A stretch of DNA of 64,000 nucleotides from NCBI GenBank assembly GCA_031310005.1, contig CM062382.1:2046001-2110000 (forward strand). The letters are read 5' to 3'. Source of the DNA: Dactylellina haptotyla (taxonomy: Eukaryota; Ascomycota; Orbiliomycetes; Orbiliales; Orbiliaceae). Position numbers and translations under genes: made by a program. The notes below the pieces were generated by a model, which saw only the letters and a program-made list of their open reading frames with translations, did not search any database and was not told the origin of the DNA. This document shows positions 11,017 through 22,883 of this stretch, piece after piece; position 1 is the first letter of the stretch, and every line of letters starts with the position of its first letter.

Positions 11017-11979
11017 TTAATCCACTGTCTTATCTAGCTTCGCCCTCTCGCTCTGCGGCAATAACATCCCTCCTTCGTCGGTCGACTTTCTCGACCTCCC
11101 GGCTTTCTCCTTATTGTGCCTGTGGTTTTCCTTATTATTCTTATCCTTCACCGTGACATTTGTCGCCCCTGACGTTCCGGGCTTATGGTCCCCCTCGGCA
11201 TCACTATCATCCAGCCCGAACCGATCATCGAAGCGGTCGTCCCACTCGCTGTCTTCCCCTTCGTCATCGAAATCCTCGGGATTCAACTGATCTTCTTCCT
11301 CGCACTCCGGCGGGCGCACCCACGCCTGCGGAACGACGCAGGGCAGAGCGACCCCGATGCTCGCAGCGCGGTTGATCCATTTTGGGGCGGGTGTACCCGT
11401 GAGTTTCTCGCAGAGGTAAGAGGTGAAGTGGTTGCAATTGCGGGTGAGGACGTTGTAAGAAGTGCCCTGGAATTCCTGGGAGACATCGATGAGGATCTGG
11501 TGGATTTCTTCAGGGGTGTGCGAGACGTGGGCGTGGACGAAGCCCATCCGGAAGGTCGCGCCGGGGGGCTCTTGCTTTGGTTTCATCCAGTAGACGCCGG
11601 TTACACCTCTATATTTGTTTATTAGAAAAGAAAAAAAACAACCTCTTTATAATATTAAGCTATTGGGGGAAGGTACCGTCTATCGTGGCCGCCAAATGCG
11701 TATTCTCTATCGTTGATGGCAACGCCGGTGTGGAGGAGGCCAACGCCAAGGGTCCAAAACACAGTTGAGAGCTTGCCGGGCTAATGAATTTAGATGAATT
11801 GTTAGTTGTTGGGGATATTAATAGAGTTGGAAAATAATGTTACAAAGGTGGGGTTATCGTACAGGCAGGAGGTCGTAGACGTTGATCGTAATAGCTATGC
11901 CATCGTCTTCTGAGGCACCTCGATTGATGAGGGTGGTTGCGGATTCCGAGTTGCGGCGGTCATTCTGCGGGGGGCTCAT
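11017..11979 (-). CDS. PPPDE-domain deubiquitinase/deSUMOylase-like peptidase (DeSI type)
   Basis: Three exons, complement of join(11017..11608, 11677..11780, 11863..11979): 813 nt, 270 residues. Residues about 33-165 form a PPPDE (DUF862) thiol-peptidase domain. INVYDLLPPGKL opens the fold, the catalytic His sits in GLLHTGVAIN (about H56), and the catalytic Cys in NVLTRNCNHFTSYLCEKLTG (about C132). Both residues of the dyad are therefore present. The order matches DeSI-1/DeSI-2 isopeptidases, which cleave SUMO or ubiquitin from proteins; which modifier is used here cannot be told. The C-terminal 90 residues are charged and low in complexity (DFDDEGEDSEWDDRFDDR, then a Lys/Asn/His-rich tail), probably disordered. 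It is convergent with the I78-type gene and divergent from OLA1. Confidence 0.9.
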
Positions 11980-12808
11980 GGCAGAGTCTCGTGTAACGGT
12001 AGGTAGGACCTATTTGATGTTTGGGAGGTAATTGTGACGAATCTCCGAGAGGTTTCGGTGGGTAAGTTTGTGGGGAGGTCGATGTTGAGAAATCCGGGGG
12101 GGAGAAGAAGAAGGAGAGAGAAGACAGGACAAAGGAAGGCGGTGAAGGAAGGGGCCAGCAGCAGGCTGATGTTTTGGAACTGTCTCAGCGACGCCGGCTG
12201 GACAAAGCGAGCGAACGAACAGAAGGATCTTTCGGAAATACGAATAGGAAGAAGAAGAATAAGGGAATGCAGGGCCGGCACGAGGCTGAATGGGCGGGTA
12301 TTACAACAATCGAACAGAAGAGAAAAAGAGTAACGGATGAATGAGGGAGAAGAGATGGGGGTGCGATGAGATCAGAGAGGTCTCTCTCGCAGGTGGCTGA
12401 TGCCAAGCTGCCCCAGTTCCTGGCGGCTCCGGGGAAGGTGCACCGTGGAATCCGGGGGCAGCATCCAATCCTGGGGCACTCCGGGGAAGTGTTTCGGGGC
12501 GGGGCTCGCCTCAAAATTTTCCTGCCAGCATCAATTGCAATATTAAGATATAAATCATACACCTACGCCAGCGTCGAGAGAGAGCAGAGATATCCGCACA
12601 CGATATCTTGATCCCTCCAATCTCCAAGATACCGCCCCTCCGCATCGCCCTCGTCAGCTGCGGCAGCAGGCTGCTAGTGCGCTTCACCCGGCAAACCGCT
12701 TCTTCTTTTGCATCTCCAGCAAACACCCCACTTCGATCCTCCCTCCAACAATTGCAACCCCTCCGACCATTCTCGTCCACGAGACCCTCCGCCGCAAAGT
12801 CCAGAAAG
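11980..12808. promoter_or_regulatory. divergent promoter region of the DeSI-type gene and OLA1
   Basis: Spacer of about 0.8 kb between two outward-facing start codons. An ATATAAATC element at about 12548-12556 suits a TATA box for OLA1. The stretch is purine-rich on the plus strand at 12100-12320. The right end (12554-12808) is the AUG-less open extension listed separately. Confidence 0.5.
12554..12808 (+). other. AUG-less in-frame 5' extension of OLA1 with presequence character
   Basis: The frame of OLA1 stays open upstream of its ATG from 12554 (after a TAA at 12551) but contains no ATG. From the TTG at 12608 the translation is rich in Arg, Ser, Leu and Ala, has almost no acidic residues, and ends LRPFSSTRPSAAKSRK just before the AUG-encoded Met. 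That is the look of a fungal mitochondrial targeting peptide, in which an F-S-S-T box often marks the cleavage site. Initiation at a near-cognate codon, or a transcript with an upstream exon, could give a mitochondrial form. Seen: open frame and composition. Inferred: use in translation. Confidence 0.5.
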
Positions 12809-14423
12809 ATGCCGCCAAAGAAAGCCGCCAAGGAAGAGAAGATCCCACTGGGGCGACCTGGTAACAATCTCAAGAGTGGAATTGTCAGTGTCCATTCCGC
12901 CTGCTTCTGTCCACGTCGACGACGGTGGAGGGGCTAACGAAGAATATTGAAACTAGGTCGGTCTCGCGAACGTTGGAAAATCGACTCTCTTCCAGGTATG
13001 TTTAATTCAATTCATTGCTGTCTTTAAATTTAGCAGACAGACATGAGCTAATGTTATGAGTAGGCCGTCACAAGATGTCCATTGGGTAACCCAGCGGTAT
13101 TATAAACCACCAAAAACTTGTTCTATTAAACCAGAAAGGATATTGACAGTCCACTCCAGAACTATCCATATGCCACCATCGACCCTGAAGAAGTACGTTT
13201 GTTCTCAATTTCACCCTCCTGTCTCTTATACTTTGTGCCCATTACTAACCATAAATGACGAATATATAGGCTCGTGTCATCGTCCCCGACGAACGCTACG
13301 ACTGGCTATGCGAGCACTACAAACCCGCCTCCCGTGTCCCAGCCCACCTCACAGTCTACGACATTGCAGGCCTAACCCGCGGTGCCTCCACCGGCGCCGG
13401 TCTCGGTAACGCCTTTCTTTCACATATCCGCGCCGTCGACGCCATCTTCCAAGTCGTCCGCTGCTTCGACGACGCCGAGATCATCCACGTCGAAGGCGAT
13501 GTCGACCCGGTCCGCGACCTGGATATCATCTCTGACGAACTCCGCGTCAAGGATATCGAATTCGTTGAGAAGTCCCTCGAAGCATTGGTCAAGCAAACCC
13601 GCCGCGGTGGTCAATCCCTCGAGATGAAGAAGCTGAAAGAAGAGCAAACCACCGTCGAGAAGGTGCTCGCCTGCCTCAAAGACGACAAGATGGACGTCCG
13701 GAAAAAGGAATGGACTAGCAAGGAAGTCGAGGTCATCAACCAACTTTTACTTCTCACTGCTAAGCCCGTCATCTACGTCGTCAACCTCAGCGAGAAGGAC
13801 TACATCCGCCAGAAGAACAAGTACCTGCCAAAGGTGTTCAAGTGGGTACAGGACAACGCGCCCGGTGACATGATCATTCCTTTGTCCGTGGCGTACGAGG
13901 AACGATTGTCAAAGATGGAGCCGGCTGAGGCTGAGGAAGAAGAGAAGAAGATGGGCGCGAAGAGCGCGCTTGGAAAGTTGGTGGTGAATATGAGGAAGGA
14001 ACTCGGCTTGGGCAGCTACTTCACCTGCGGTGCCGATGAAGTCAGGCAGTGGACTATCAGGAACGGCACGAAGGCCCCACAGGCCGCTGGTATCATTCAC
14101 GGAGGTATGCTCTATAATTATCTTCTTTGATTAGACTCCATGGGATTCTTACTAATCTGCTTTTTCTTTTCTGTTCAGACTTCGAGAAGACTTTCATTCA
14201 GGCTATAGTATTCAAGTATAGCGACTTGAAGGAAATAGGTAACGAGGCCGACGTCAAAGCCCGCGGAAAGATCCAGACAAAGGGCAAGGAATACGTCGTT
14301 GAAGATGGAGATATGTGAGTCCCCCTCCCCCGAGGCGAGATCTTCTGATTGAATTTGTGCGAATTCTGACCCGAAATCTATCTTAATAGTCTTCATTTCA
14401 AGGCTGGTGCCGCAAAGGGCTAA
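12809..14423 (+). CDS. OLA1: OLA1/YchF Obg-like P-loop ATPase
   Basis: Seven exons, join(12809..12883, 12957..12995, 13064..13096, 13160..13192, 13270..14104, 14179..14314, 14390..14423): 1185 nt, 394 residues, close to yeast Ola1 and human OLA1. The P-loop GLANVGKST is at about 27-35, with DIAGLTRGAS downstream. The specificity motif reads NLSE instead of NKxD, as expected for this subfamily, which prefers ATP to GTP. The C-terminus is a TGS domain (SYFTCGADEVRQWTIRNGTK) ending in FKAGAAKG. OLA1 is a conserved cytosolic protein linked to translation initiation, protein quality control and stress responses. Three exons of 33-39 nt near the 5' end are small but keep phase 0 throughout. The gene is convergent with the purine gene to its right. 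Confidence 0.97.
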
Positions 14424-14879
14424 GCCACCCGTGTTTCACGAAAAGTTTTACAGCTTTGTACCTAGCTATATTGCATAAATAGAAGAAATAATTTGTCCAT
14501 GTTCGTCTAGAATTCGGCCATGCGTGACTATATATCAGGACCGGAGTATGTGTAGAGACCAATATCATTGCTGACATACATAGATGACCGATTTTAAATC
14601 ATGAGGGAAACAAAAGATATATCATCAAAAACTTTTGTATTCACTGCAATCACTCCAAAAAATCCTACGAAGCTCCTTAAAATACCATACACGCCTGAAA
14701 ACCTATTTGAACGTTGAATCTACAAGACTTTTCTAAACAGAAAAAAAGTAAAAAGGAAGAATAGAAAAGGAAGAAAATAAAATAGACCCCTACGATATAC
14801 AGTCTATGATCAAAGAGAAAGGGCCGACCAGCAGAATCAAAAAAAAAATATTGCAAAACATTAACAAATATCGGCGTTA
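14424..14879. other. convergent 3' intergenic region
   Basis: AT-rich spacer between the stop codons of OLA1 (+) and the amidophosphoribosyltransferase gene (-). No gene is seen; it presumably carries both poly(A) regions. Confidence 0.5.
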
Positions 14880-16683
14880 CTACCGCTCATTTTCGTAAAT
14901 ATTATGCAAACTAACATCATTCGGACTCGGTTGCTGAATCTTAGCAGGTACGCCGTTTGGAGCATGGTGACCGTTCGCCGTAGGGGCAGAGTTTTCGAGC
15001 ACCAGCCCGACATCATCTTTGGTCGCTACGCCGGCGTTGACCGCCTGCATCGCCGCTTCTTTTCGCTTCGCCTTACTCTTCTCCCCTCGCAGGTCTTCCA
15101 GGTGCTTGAAGTACGCCGGGTCACAACCTGTGATATATTCACCGTTGAAAACACCGACTTCGAAGCTGCTGATGGAAGGATTGATTTCCGAACAGGCTTT
15201 GATAAGGTTAGGAAGGGTTTGGTAGATGACTTCATCCGCGCCGATTTCCTTGGCAACCTCGGACTTGGACCTATTGAATGCCACCAGCTCTTTTCTATCA
15301 GCGAGATCGATGCCGTAGATATGAGCGTTGCGGATGGGCGGCGCGCAACTGGCCAGGTAAACTTTTTTTGCACCTGCTTCGCGGGCCATGCGGATGATTT
15401 CACGGCTGGTAGTACCCCGAACGATGCTGTCGTCCACAAGAAGGACGTTTCGTCCTTTGAATTCAGTGGACATGGCGTGGAGTTTCCTACGAACGGCAGA
15501 GGTTCGCGAAGACTGGCCTGGCATGATGAAGGTACGGAAGACGTAGCGATTCTTGACGAAACCTTGGACATATGGGAGTTCCAATTGGTCCGCCAGCACA
15601 GACGCGGAAGTGTTTGATGTCTCCGGGATGGGAATAACGGCGTCAATGGCTTTGACGGCCTCTTCACCAAGGATAAGTTTGACCGTTTCCGCGAGGCGTT
15701 CTCCCATCTTCAACCTGGCGGTTTGCACCGAGATGCTATCGATGACGGAGTCCGGTCTGGCAAAGTACACAAACTCGAAGATATCGGGGGTATAGGCTTC
15801 CCGAGGCCAGACTTGTCTGAACACAGGTTTTGCACCTTTCTTAATGATGACAGCTTCACCCGGTTGGATATCTCGGACGTTGCCGTAGCCGAGGATATCT
15901 AGCGCTACACTTTCGCTAGCGAGCATGTAGTCGGATGTTCCATTTGCGTATTGCTTTTCACCAAGGACCAAAGGTCTAATGCCGTACTGATCTCGGAAAC
16001 CGATTATTCCGAAACCTGCAAGAAGGGCAGTACAAGCATATGCACCTTTGCAGCGGGAATAAATTCCCTTGAGGGCATTGAATAGATCCTCTTCGTTGAC
16101 TCGGAACTTGCCAGTCTCTTGGAGCGTGCTTGCGAAGATGTTGAGCATGACCTCACTATCAGAATCTGTGTTGATGTGTCTGTGAACCTCTTCGTCCAAG
16201 TACTTTCGTAGCTCGGCAGCGTTGATGAGATTTCCATTCTGAGGCAAAAGCGTCAGTAAGAGCGGTCTTGAAGAGAAGAATTAGATAGCGAAACATACGT
16301 GAGCAAAACAGATTCCGTAAGGGCTATTGACATAGAACGGCTGGGCTTCAGAGTTTGCACTGCTGCCAGCAGTTGGATATCTCAGGTGCCCGAGCCCCAT
16401 GAACCCCGGGAGTTCAGCAATTCTGCTTCCGTCTTGGAAGACACGAGAGGCCATGCCATTTCCCTTGCATTGAAATATACGCCCTCCCTGGGCACAGGTG
16501 GCGATACCACAAGCATCCTGGAGAAGATATTGTTAGTTTGGTACATATTCTTGGGGCACAGGTGGGTGAAGAATAAGAGAGACATACCTGGCCACGATGT
16601 TGCAGTAGATATAGAGCTTCGTGCAGCTCGTAGGCTGCCGAGCCGTTCATATCCGCCAGCAAGACTCCGAGAATACCACACAT
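14880..16683 (-). CDS. ADE4: amidophosphoribosyltransferase (glutamine PRPP amidotransferase)
   Basis: Three exons, complement of join(14880..16238, 16299..16517, 16588..16683): 1674 nt, 557 residues. It makes 5-phosphoribosylamine from PRPP and glutamine, the committed first step of de novo purine synthesis, in the cytosol. The protein starts [11 protein letters not shown]; Cys2 becomes the N-terminal nucleophile of the class II glutamine amidotransferase domain after Met removal. Other glutaminase motifs are [20 protein letters not shown] and FAHNGNL. The phosphoribosyltransferase half has the PRPP loop [15 protein letters not shown] (about residues 369-383) and the CAPPIR segment. The C-terminal 60 residues are an Asn/Pro/Ala-rich tail. 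Length and motifs match fungal Ade4, and nothing appears broken. Introns of 60-70 bp cut the glutaminase half. Confidence 0.97.
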
Positions 16684-19655
16684 GATGACGGTGTTATTCG
16701 GCGATTGTTCCTAGATGTGGTCTTGAGCATTCTCGTTAGCTATCGATACAAGAAAATGGTAACGATGTAAGATATAACGGGAATAGTGTTTTTTTTTTAA
16801 GGCAATAGATCAGTAAGCCATGCATATATGTTTGTCCGCAGATTTTTTCTCGGAAGTCTAACATCTTTGATATTTGAATCATCATGAAAGCCACAGTGGT
16901 GCGTGAAGCACAGAAACCACCGTCTGTAAGGTGTTTGAAAAACCAAATGGTAGGTGTAGATATAGAGGGAAATTTCTGATATACGAACCTTGGTGTTGAT
17001 AGGGAATTGCGGCGAAGCCACGGAAGCCAGTTGGATAGGCCACAGAAACCGATTCGGGCAGGTGTGTTGAAACTCAAGACGACGGGACGCTAGGCGTTCG
17101 TCGTGCTACGGTTTGATTTGGGGGCGTGGTGGGGGGCTATCCGTTCATCTACAGTGAAGAGATGAGATTGGGGGGAGATGGAGGTGGAGGGATGGAAATC
17201 GAGCGAAGAGATCGATTGCCAGTCTGCGTGAATTGGACTAGATTTGCCCGGCTGTCTCAACCAACGGCGGCTAAGGTGCTAGTTGCAGTTGGTGGCAAGT
17301 CAAATACGAATGGGACACCAAGCGGATGCTGCGACGACGACGCGGGTGCGTTACCAGAGCGAGCTGCACATGGCCGTCCGGAAGCCAATTGGGACGATTG
17401 GAAGGATGGGGGAGGGAGGAGAGGAGGGGGAGGAGGGGAGTGATCGATGGACATGATGTTTCTTTAGAGTTTTAGGAGTGGGTAGAAGGAAAGAGAAGAG
17501 GAGAGGAATCGGCGGCCGGACGTCTGTTGGAAGAAATTTTATTGTCGAAGCGAAAAAAAAAAAAAAAAAAAAAAAAAGGAGAAAAAACTAGCGGGCGGTG
17601 ATTGGCCAGGGCACACGCAGCCAACCCCTCCAGCCATCAGTCTCTGTCTGGCTTCGCTCCTCGCCCAGGCGTATTTGGTATCTGCCGGGGAGAAGACTGC
17701 TAGGCAGGAAGGGTCTTCTGGGGAACGAGCTCTTCAGCATCGAGCGTCCACGTGCCGAGGTTTTTCTAGCGGCCTTCCTCCTCGCATCTCTTCTGTCTTC
17801 CGTTGAGCGGTGTCGATGGTGTTGCAGCAGGGGTAGCTGTCAGTTCGGCTAGATTGCCGCATCCAGGCGGCGTCATCTTGCAGCGCTCCAACATCCTCTC
17901 GCGAGCAAGAGCGGGTCTCGTCGGCCGCTGGGGGAGGGCTGTCCGAAGGCGTCCTGTTCGCGTCCTGTTCGCATTTCCGGCTGCTCGGATTGGTGTCGTG
18001 CTCGTTCTGTTCATGTCATTTCGTGCTTTTGCATGCAAGCGACTCAGGCACCGGGTCCCACAACAGGTCCTTCGGTGGTACGTGTGCAACCGTTCCGACG
18101 TCTCTGTGGAACAGACCTCTGCGGTTCGAAATGCAAAGAAATATCGTCCACCGATACACGAGACACTGCACAGGCAAAATGCGGGAATTGACACTGACCA
18201 CTGAACAATATATATATATATATATATAAATATATATATAAATATAGATATATTTATGCCAGCCAAAGCCGTCTGCCGGAGTATACCCGACAGCTCACCC
18301 TGCAGGACCTGCAATACCGTTTGTTCGTTCCGCCCTTCACCTTCGGCCGGACCAGGGCCAGAGCCAGTAGCACCGGATGAATTGCGGTCCCTCGAAATCA
18401 TGCTTTTTCGTTTCGTCACTATCGCCTCAACGGCCATTGGCTCGCAAACGGACTCTCCGACGGAAAATGAAAAAGCAAATGGTAGTGGGCATTTATTCCG
18501 TGTCCCAGCCCGCGCCCTGCACACTCGCTGCACCGCAACTGGTCCTGTCACCGTCACTGGTTCGGTTCCTGGCCACGCTCATACCATCTTGCCCCCCAGA
18601 AGCGAGCCAGCAAACGAGCTCGTTCAATGGCACTTGCAGAACCACGGCCGCCCTCAAGCTTTTTGCTGCGTCTAGCGAGAGTGGGAAAAAGCTGCCGTTA
18701 TCTGTTTTGTCATCTGTGCTTTTATATTACCTGATAGCCTCCGTATATCGGATCTCGAGTGGAGAATCGAACCTGATGGGCAGAGGCTAACGACGACAGC
18801 TGTTCCAAGACGTCGTTCGTCCTTCAGCCCGAGCAAGCAACCGAACAGAGAATCAATCAATCAACTAGCTAAATTGACTAGTTCACTTTCGTGGAGCTGT
18901 ACCAGCGTATCGAATCTGAATCTCCGGCGGACTCTGACTGGCCGGCCTGGAATCCGATTCACCGCCCGATTAACCTTATTTAAGATCCCAAAGCGAACTC
19001 CAGCAGAGAGGAAAGAAAAAGCGTCCGCCTCGGAAAGCGCTCCTCGTTAGACAAAACAGGGGCCACCACGATACCCGACTCCACCTCATTGCCTCTGTCC
19101 AAGCAGGAAAGCTCCCAGGATCTCGTAGCTTAGCTGGGTTCCCGTAGCTTGCCAGATGTAAGTAAATACCCGGGTCCACCGTCCACGAACCGACGCCTTT
19201 ATCATTTGCCTGCTCATATTTTCTTTTCCATCTTTTCATTTCCTTTTCATTTTTCGTTCTCACGTTGCCTGATTTGTAGTGAACTGAATGAAGCTCGATC
19301 AATCGTAATATATTGCTGTTGCCCTATTCGCGGTGCCATCCAAGAGGCGACGATACTCCCTTGATATCGAACTAACCCGGTCAATTGCAAAGCTCAAGCC
19401 CTCTCACTTCCCACTTTCTCTTTCGCACACTCATCTAAATTCCATATCTTTCGTACTTACTTATTCTTGCATACGCCCTACCGTGCCACCATTCGCAAAC
19501 AAATCGATCCTTCACTTCAAACACTTGCAACTTTCAATCTTCACCCTCGATCCTCTTTTTTTTCTGCACCCGTGCGACTGCAACCCGCCTATCCTCGGGA
19601 TAACCCATCGTTTTTCCAGTGCTTCATTCGTAACCTCGTCACGAATCCCAAAATC
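16684..19655. promoter_or_regulatory. long divergent intergenic region with poly-A and TA microsatellites
   Basis: Nearly 3 kb between the outward-facing purine gene (-) and the hydroxyacid dehydrogenase gene (+). It holds an A run of about 25 bases near 17552-17577, GGA/GAG-rich stretches (17395-17440), and a (TA)n block at about 18208-18256. Open frames of up to 263 codons occur on both strands but overlap each other, cross the TA block and show no recognisable protein features. Pyrimidine-rich stretches at 19340-19600 suit the core promoter and 5' leader of the dehydrogenase. Confidence 0.5.
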
Positions 19656-21279
19656 ATGGCAACGCAAAAGCCAAAATGCCTGCTATTGGGCGAGATTGAG
19701 CAGTAAGTGTCCCTCTTCTCTCGGAAACCTCAAGCCTGGTTATGCCTTCGTGCCTGTGTGCGCGCGCACGCCGGCAACGCCCACGCGATCAGCGAATTCA
19801 ATTGCCTTTCTCAGAAATCCGGGGCGCCGGTATCCTCCAGGGTATCCATCAATTGAGCCTTTTCCCGTGCTTCTCTCACACTGTTTCCTTTTCTTTTTCC
19901 TGGCGCCTTTGGGCGGCGCGCTCTTCTCTTTTTTTTTCGCTCTCGTATCGCTATCGATATCGCTGCCGAAAACGGGCTCGCGAAGGGGGGAGCTCTTATC
20001 GCGGCTAGCCGAGCAGCAATGTTGCGCTATTTCCCACATCTTCGGGCTTCAATTGCTAACGGGAGCTGTTGCAAGTGCGTTTAATGAATGGAATGCCCTC
20101 GCAGAATTCGCAGAGCTTATTACGCCCCAATCTACAAACCGCGAGGACTTCATCGAAGAGTGCAAGTCCGGCTCTCTAGAGGGCGTTGTCGTGGCATTTC
20201 GAACGTTCGCCAGCTTTGCCATAACAGGGAGGATTGATGCCGAGCTTGTTCAGGTGCTCCCAAAGAGCCTCAAGTTCATCTGCCACAATGGTAAGCCAAT
20301 GGCCGTTTCATCGATATATTTGAAGCTTGAAGTCCCGGGAATTATAGAGAATTGGTGCTGATATTGGGTTTCTTATAGGCGCTGGCTACGACCAACTGGA
20401 TATCCAACCCCTCACTGACCGTAAAATCCGCGTCTCCAATGTCCCCACCGCTGTCGATGATGCCACGGCCGATGTCAACATGTTCCTCATAATTGGCGCC
20501 CTGCGCAACTTCAATATTGGGATTTCCGCTCTCCGAAACCTTGAGTGGCGAGGGCGTGCTACCCTCGGGCACGACCCTCAGAACAAGATCCTCGGGATCT
20601 TGGGCATGGGCGGAATCGGCAAGACGTTGAAGCGACGAGCTGAGTCCTTCGACATGATTGTTCAGTACCACAATCGAAAGCAATTGGATCCGGACCAGGA
20701 GGACGGTGCCAAGTATGTTTCTTTCGATGAGTTGTTGGCTACATCTGATGTCATCAGCTTGAATCTTCCTTTGAATGTTAGTAGACTGTTTCTCTAAATA
20801 AAGTGATATGGTGGAGATTTTTGGATTAGTGATCGAAGGTTGAAGCTGATGAAATTGTACAGGCCCACACCCGCCACATAATATCGACGGCCGAGTTTGC
20901 AAAGATGAAAGACGGCGTTGTCATCGTCAATACTGCTCGTGGAGCGGTTATGGATGAAGCAGCGTTGGTTGAAGCTCTCAACAGCGGGAAAGTTAGAAGC
21001 GTCGGATTGGACGTTTTTGAAGAGGAGCCAACGGTTCATCCAGGGCTTGTGGATAATCCCAATGTCATGCTCATTCCACACATGGGTACTTTCACTGTCG
21101 AGGTATACACTCCCTCCATTCAAATTATGCGTAGATACCTTGAGACTGTAATACTAACACTGGGGTAGACTCAAACCAAAATGGAGTGCTGGAATATAGA
21201 GAACGCCAAGATGGCACTCAAAGAGGGTCGCTTGAAGTCTCCTGTTCCCGAACAAGATGGTGTTACTGATTGGGATTGA
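19656..21279 (+). CDS. D-isomer-specific 2-hydroxyacid dehydrogenase (glyoxylate/hydroxypyruvate reductase type)
   Basis: Five exons, join(19656..19702, 20076..20290, 20379..20776, 20863..21102, 21169..21279): 1011 nt, 336 residues. The enzyme reduces 2-oxo acids to D-2-hydroxyacids with NAD(P)H; yeast Gor1 (glyoxylate reductase) is a likely relative. The Rossmann motif GMGGIG lies at about 163-168. Catalytic residues are Arg246 in VNTARGAVMDE, Glu275 in DVFEEEP and His293 in MLIPHMG. HNGAGYDQLD is the substrate-loop region. The ATG at 19656 gives MATQKPKCLLLGEIEH, joined by a 373-bp first intron to AFNEWNALAEF; that intron is four or more times longer than others here and is partly open, so an unspliced frame would mislead a gene finder. 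Exact substrate cannot be fixed from sequence. Confidence 0.93.
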
Positions 21280-22011
21280 ATGTCACCAATGGGCAAACAT
21301 CTTTCTTGACCACTATTTTCATTGACTTAGAACCTTCTTGAAATTTGGCATCATGATGTTTCTTATAATCTTGCATGATGGTGTATGTTTTTCTTCTCCA
21401 TAGATAGAAACTAGCTCTGGATCTAGAGGATAGAAGTAGATCTTTGGGTTTGGTTTTTTAAACAACAAGCAGGGGCATAATAATATTATCCTCTCTTGTT
21501 ATAAGAATGCTCAGAGTAGTATTCGAGGTGGGGCCGCAGGGTCTCAAAGACTACAGAAATAAAAAACTACATTTCAACAATATTAACTATGGGTTAAAGT
21601 GGAATTGTCGACGGTGCCGTCGACGAAGTATAAAACTGCTATCGTAAAACTTTCATTGCGTGATCGTATTCATATATAGAGTGTATTAGTAACAAGAACG
21701 GAGATGTAAGCAACGATAGCTAGAAAGAAGCCCTGGCAGATGCAACATGGCCCACCAAAGAAACCAATATAAAACTCGAATATTCTAAAAGAACAAGAAA
21801 AGAAGTTGCTAATGAATGACAGGCATATATTATAATCCTCCTAGCGGCAAAAAAAAAGCATCCACCTCTTCCAGACACACTGCTAGTTTAATCTGGTATA
21901 CTAAAAAACAACCCGGCCGTATTGCCTGCTTATTCAAAATCGCCAAAGTCCCAACCAACTACCGTATCGTACGAACTGACTACCCACCACACACCAAACC
22001 TTCTGCCCATC
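21280..22011. other. convergent 3' intergenic region
   Basis: Spacer between the stop codons of the hydroxyacid dehydrogenase (+) and YKT6 (-). AT-rich, no supported gene. A GC-containing near-palindrome (gtcgacggtgccgtcgac, about 21607-21624) is the only local structure noted. Confidence 0.5.
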
Positions 22012-22883
22012 TTACATGACAACGCAGCAGCTGTTCTGCTTCTTCGCATTCGTATAGAACATCTTGCTCGCGCTGCTCAAGTTATCACTCTTCTGCACCA
22101 GGTTATTCAGATTCTCGCCTCTCTCTAGCACGCTCTCGATAGTTTTGTGCAACACGATCTTGGTCTCATCGAGCTCCTTCTGGATCTTGGAGATGTTGTC
22201 CGCCTGCGCTGGGTTCTGGTATTTCTCGAGGTAGTCGTTGAGCTGTGGTAGGGAGATATCGCCCTTCCAGTTGTCGCGTGGGTATTTCGTGACAAACTCG
22301 TCGAGGAGCTTGTTGAGGAGCTCGTGCGGTATACGACGGGGATACTCGGCGTTAGTTATGATTATACCTGTGCAGCCTTCGGGGCGGGTGTAGGCGTGGA
22401 CCATGTACGCTGCGTTCGTTAGAAAGAAAGAAGAAAATAAGGGAAAAATGTCATCGCGGTGTTTGGGTGGGAAGGGGAACTGGGGAAAGGTAGCATACAT
22501 TCCGAGGCTACACTCTGTCTAACTCCGGATTGTGTTCGTTCGGCGATGGTAGAGCTGGTGAAGTGCATGAATTCCTCGACCCTAGCGAGTTAGGGGTTAG
22601 CTCGGACTTAGGATGGGGGGAGAAGGGCTTCTCATGGTGATTCTATAGGTCTGACGTACTTTCCCTTTGTGAAGAAGGAGAAGCTGCTGAGATTGCTCGC
22701 AGAAATCAGCTTCTTCGGCGGCTTCTGATTCGTATCGAGGATCTAGATGGACTTCGGATTAGCACAAAACGTGCCCTTGACACACCCGCCGGCCATACGG
22801 AACTGGGGACGATCACGTACGGCGATATGGAAGACTGCGGTGGTGGCAGCGGTGGGGTTGTTGCTGCTGCTGCTGGAGGCCAT
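22012..22883 (-). CDS. YKT6: R-SNARE YKT6 (longin SNARE, prenylated)
   Basis: Four exons, complement of join(22012..22409, 22499..22581, 22660..22742, 22821..22883): 627 nt, 208 residues. YKT6 acts in Golgi, endosome, vacuole and autophagosome fusion. The N-terminal longin domain includes NLSSFSFFTKGK, VEEFMHFTSSTIAERT and SYMVHAYTRPEG. The SNARE motif (about 145-200) carries the zero-layer Arg in HKTIESVLERGENLNNLV. The protein ends KKQNSCCVVM: a CAAX prenylation box with the adjacent palmitoylated Cys, the hallmark of YKT6, which lacks a transmembrane anchor. The N-terminus is longer than usual, with a Ser/Asn/Thr/Ala-rich stretch of about 15 residues before the first longin strand. The start at 22883 is the only in-frame ATG in exon 1. 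Confidence 0.95.

Noticed and set aside
17766-18557. 263-codon minus-strand open frame in the purine/dehydrogenase spacer
   Set aside because: It crosses a (TA)n microsatellite that gives an Ile/Tyr run, is overlapped by equally long frames on the other strand, and shows no domain.
19333-20361. 342-codon plus-strand frame over the dehydrogenase start
   Set aside because: It joins leader, exon 1 in the wrong frame and the long intron; the spliced model with conserved motifs explains the coding part.
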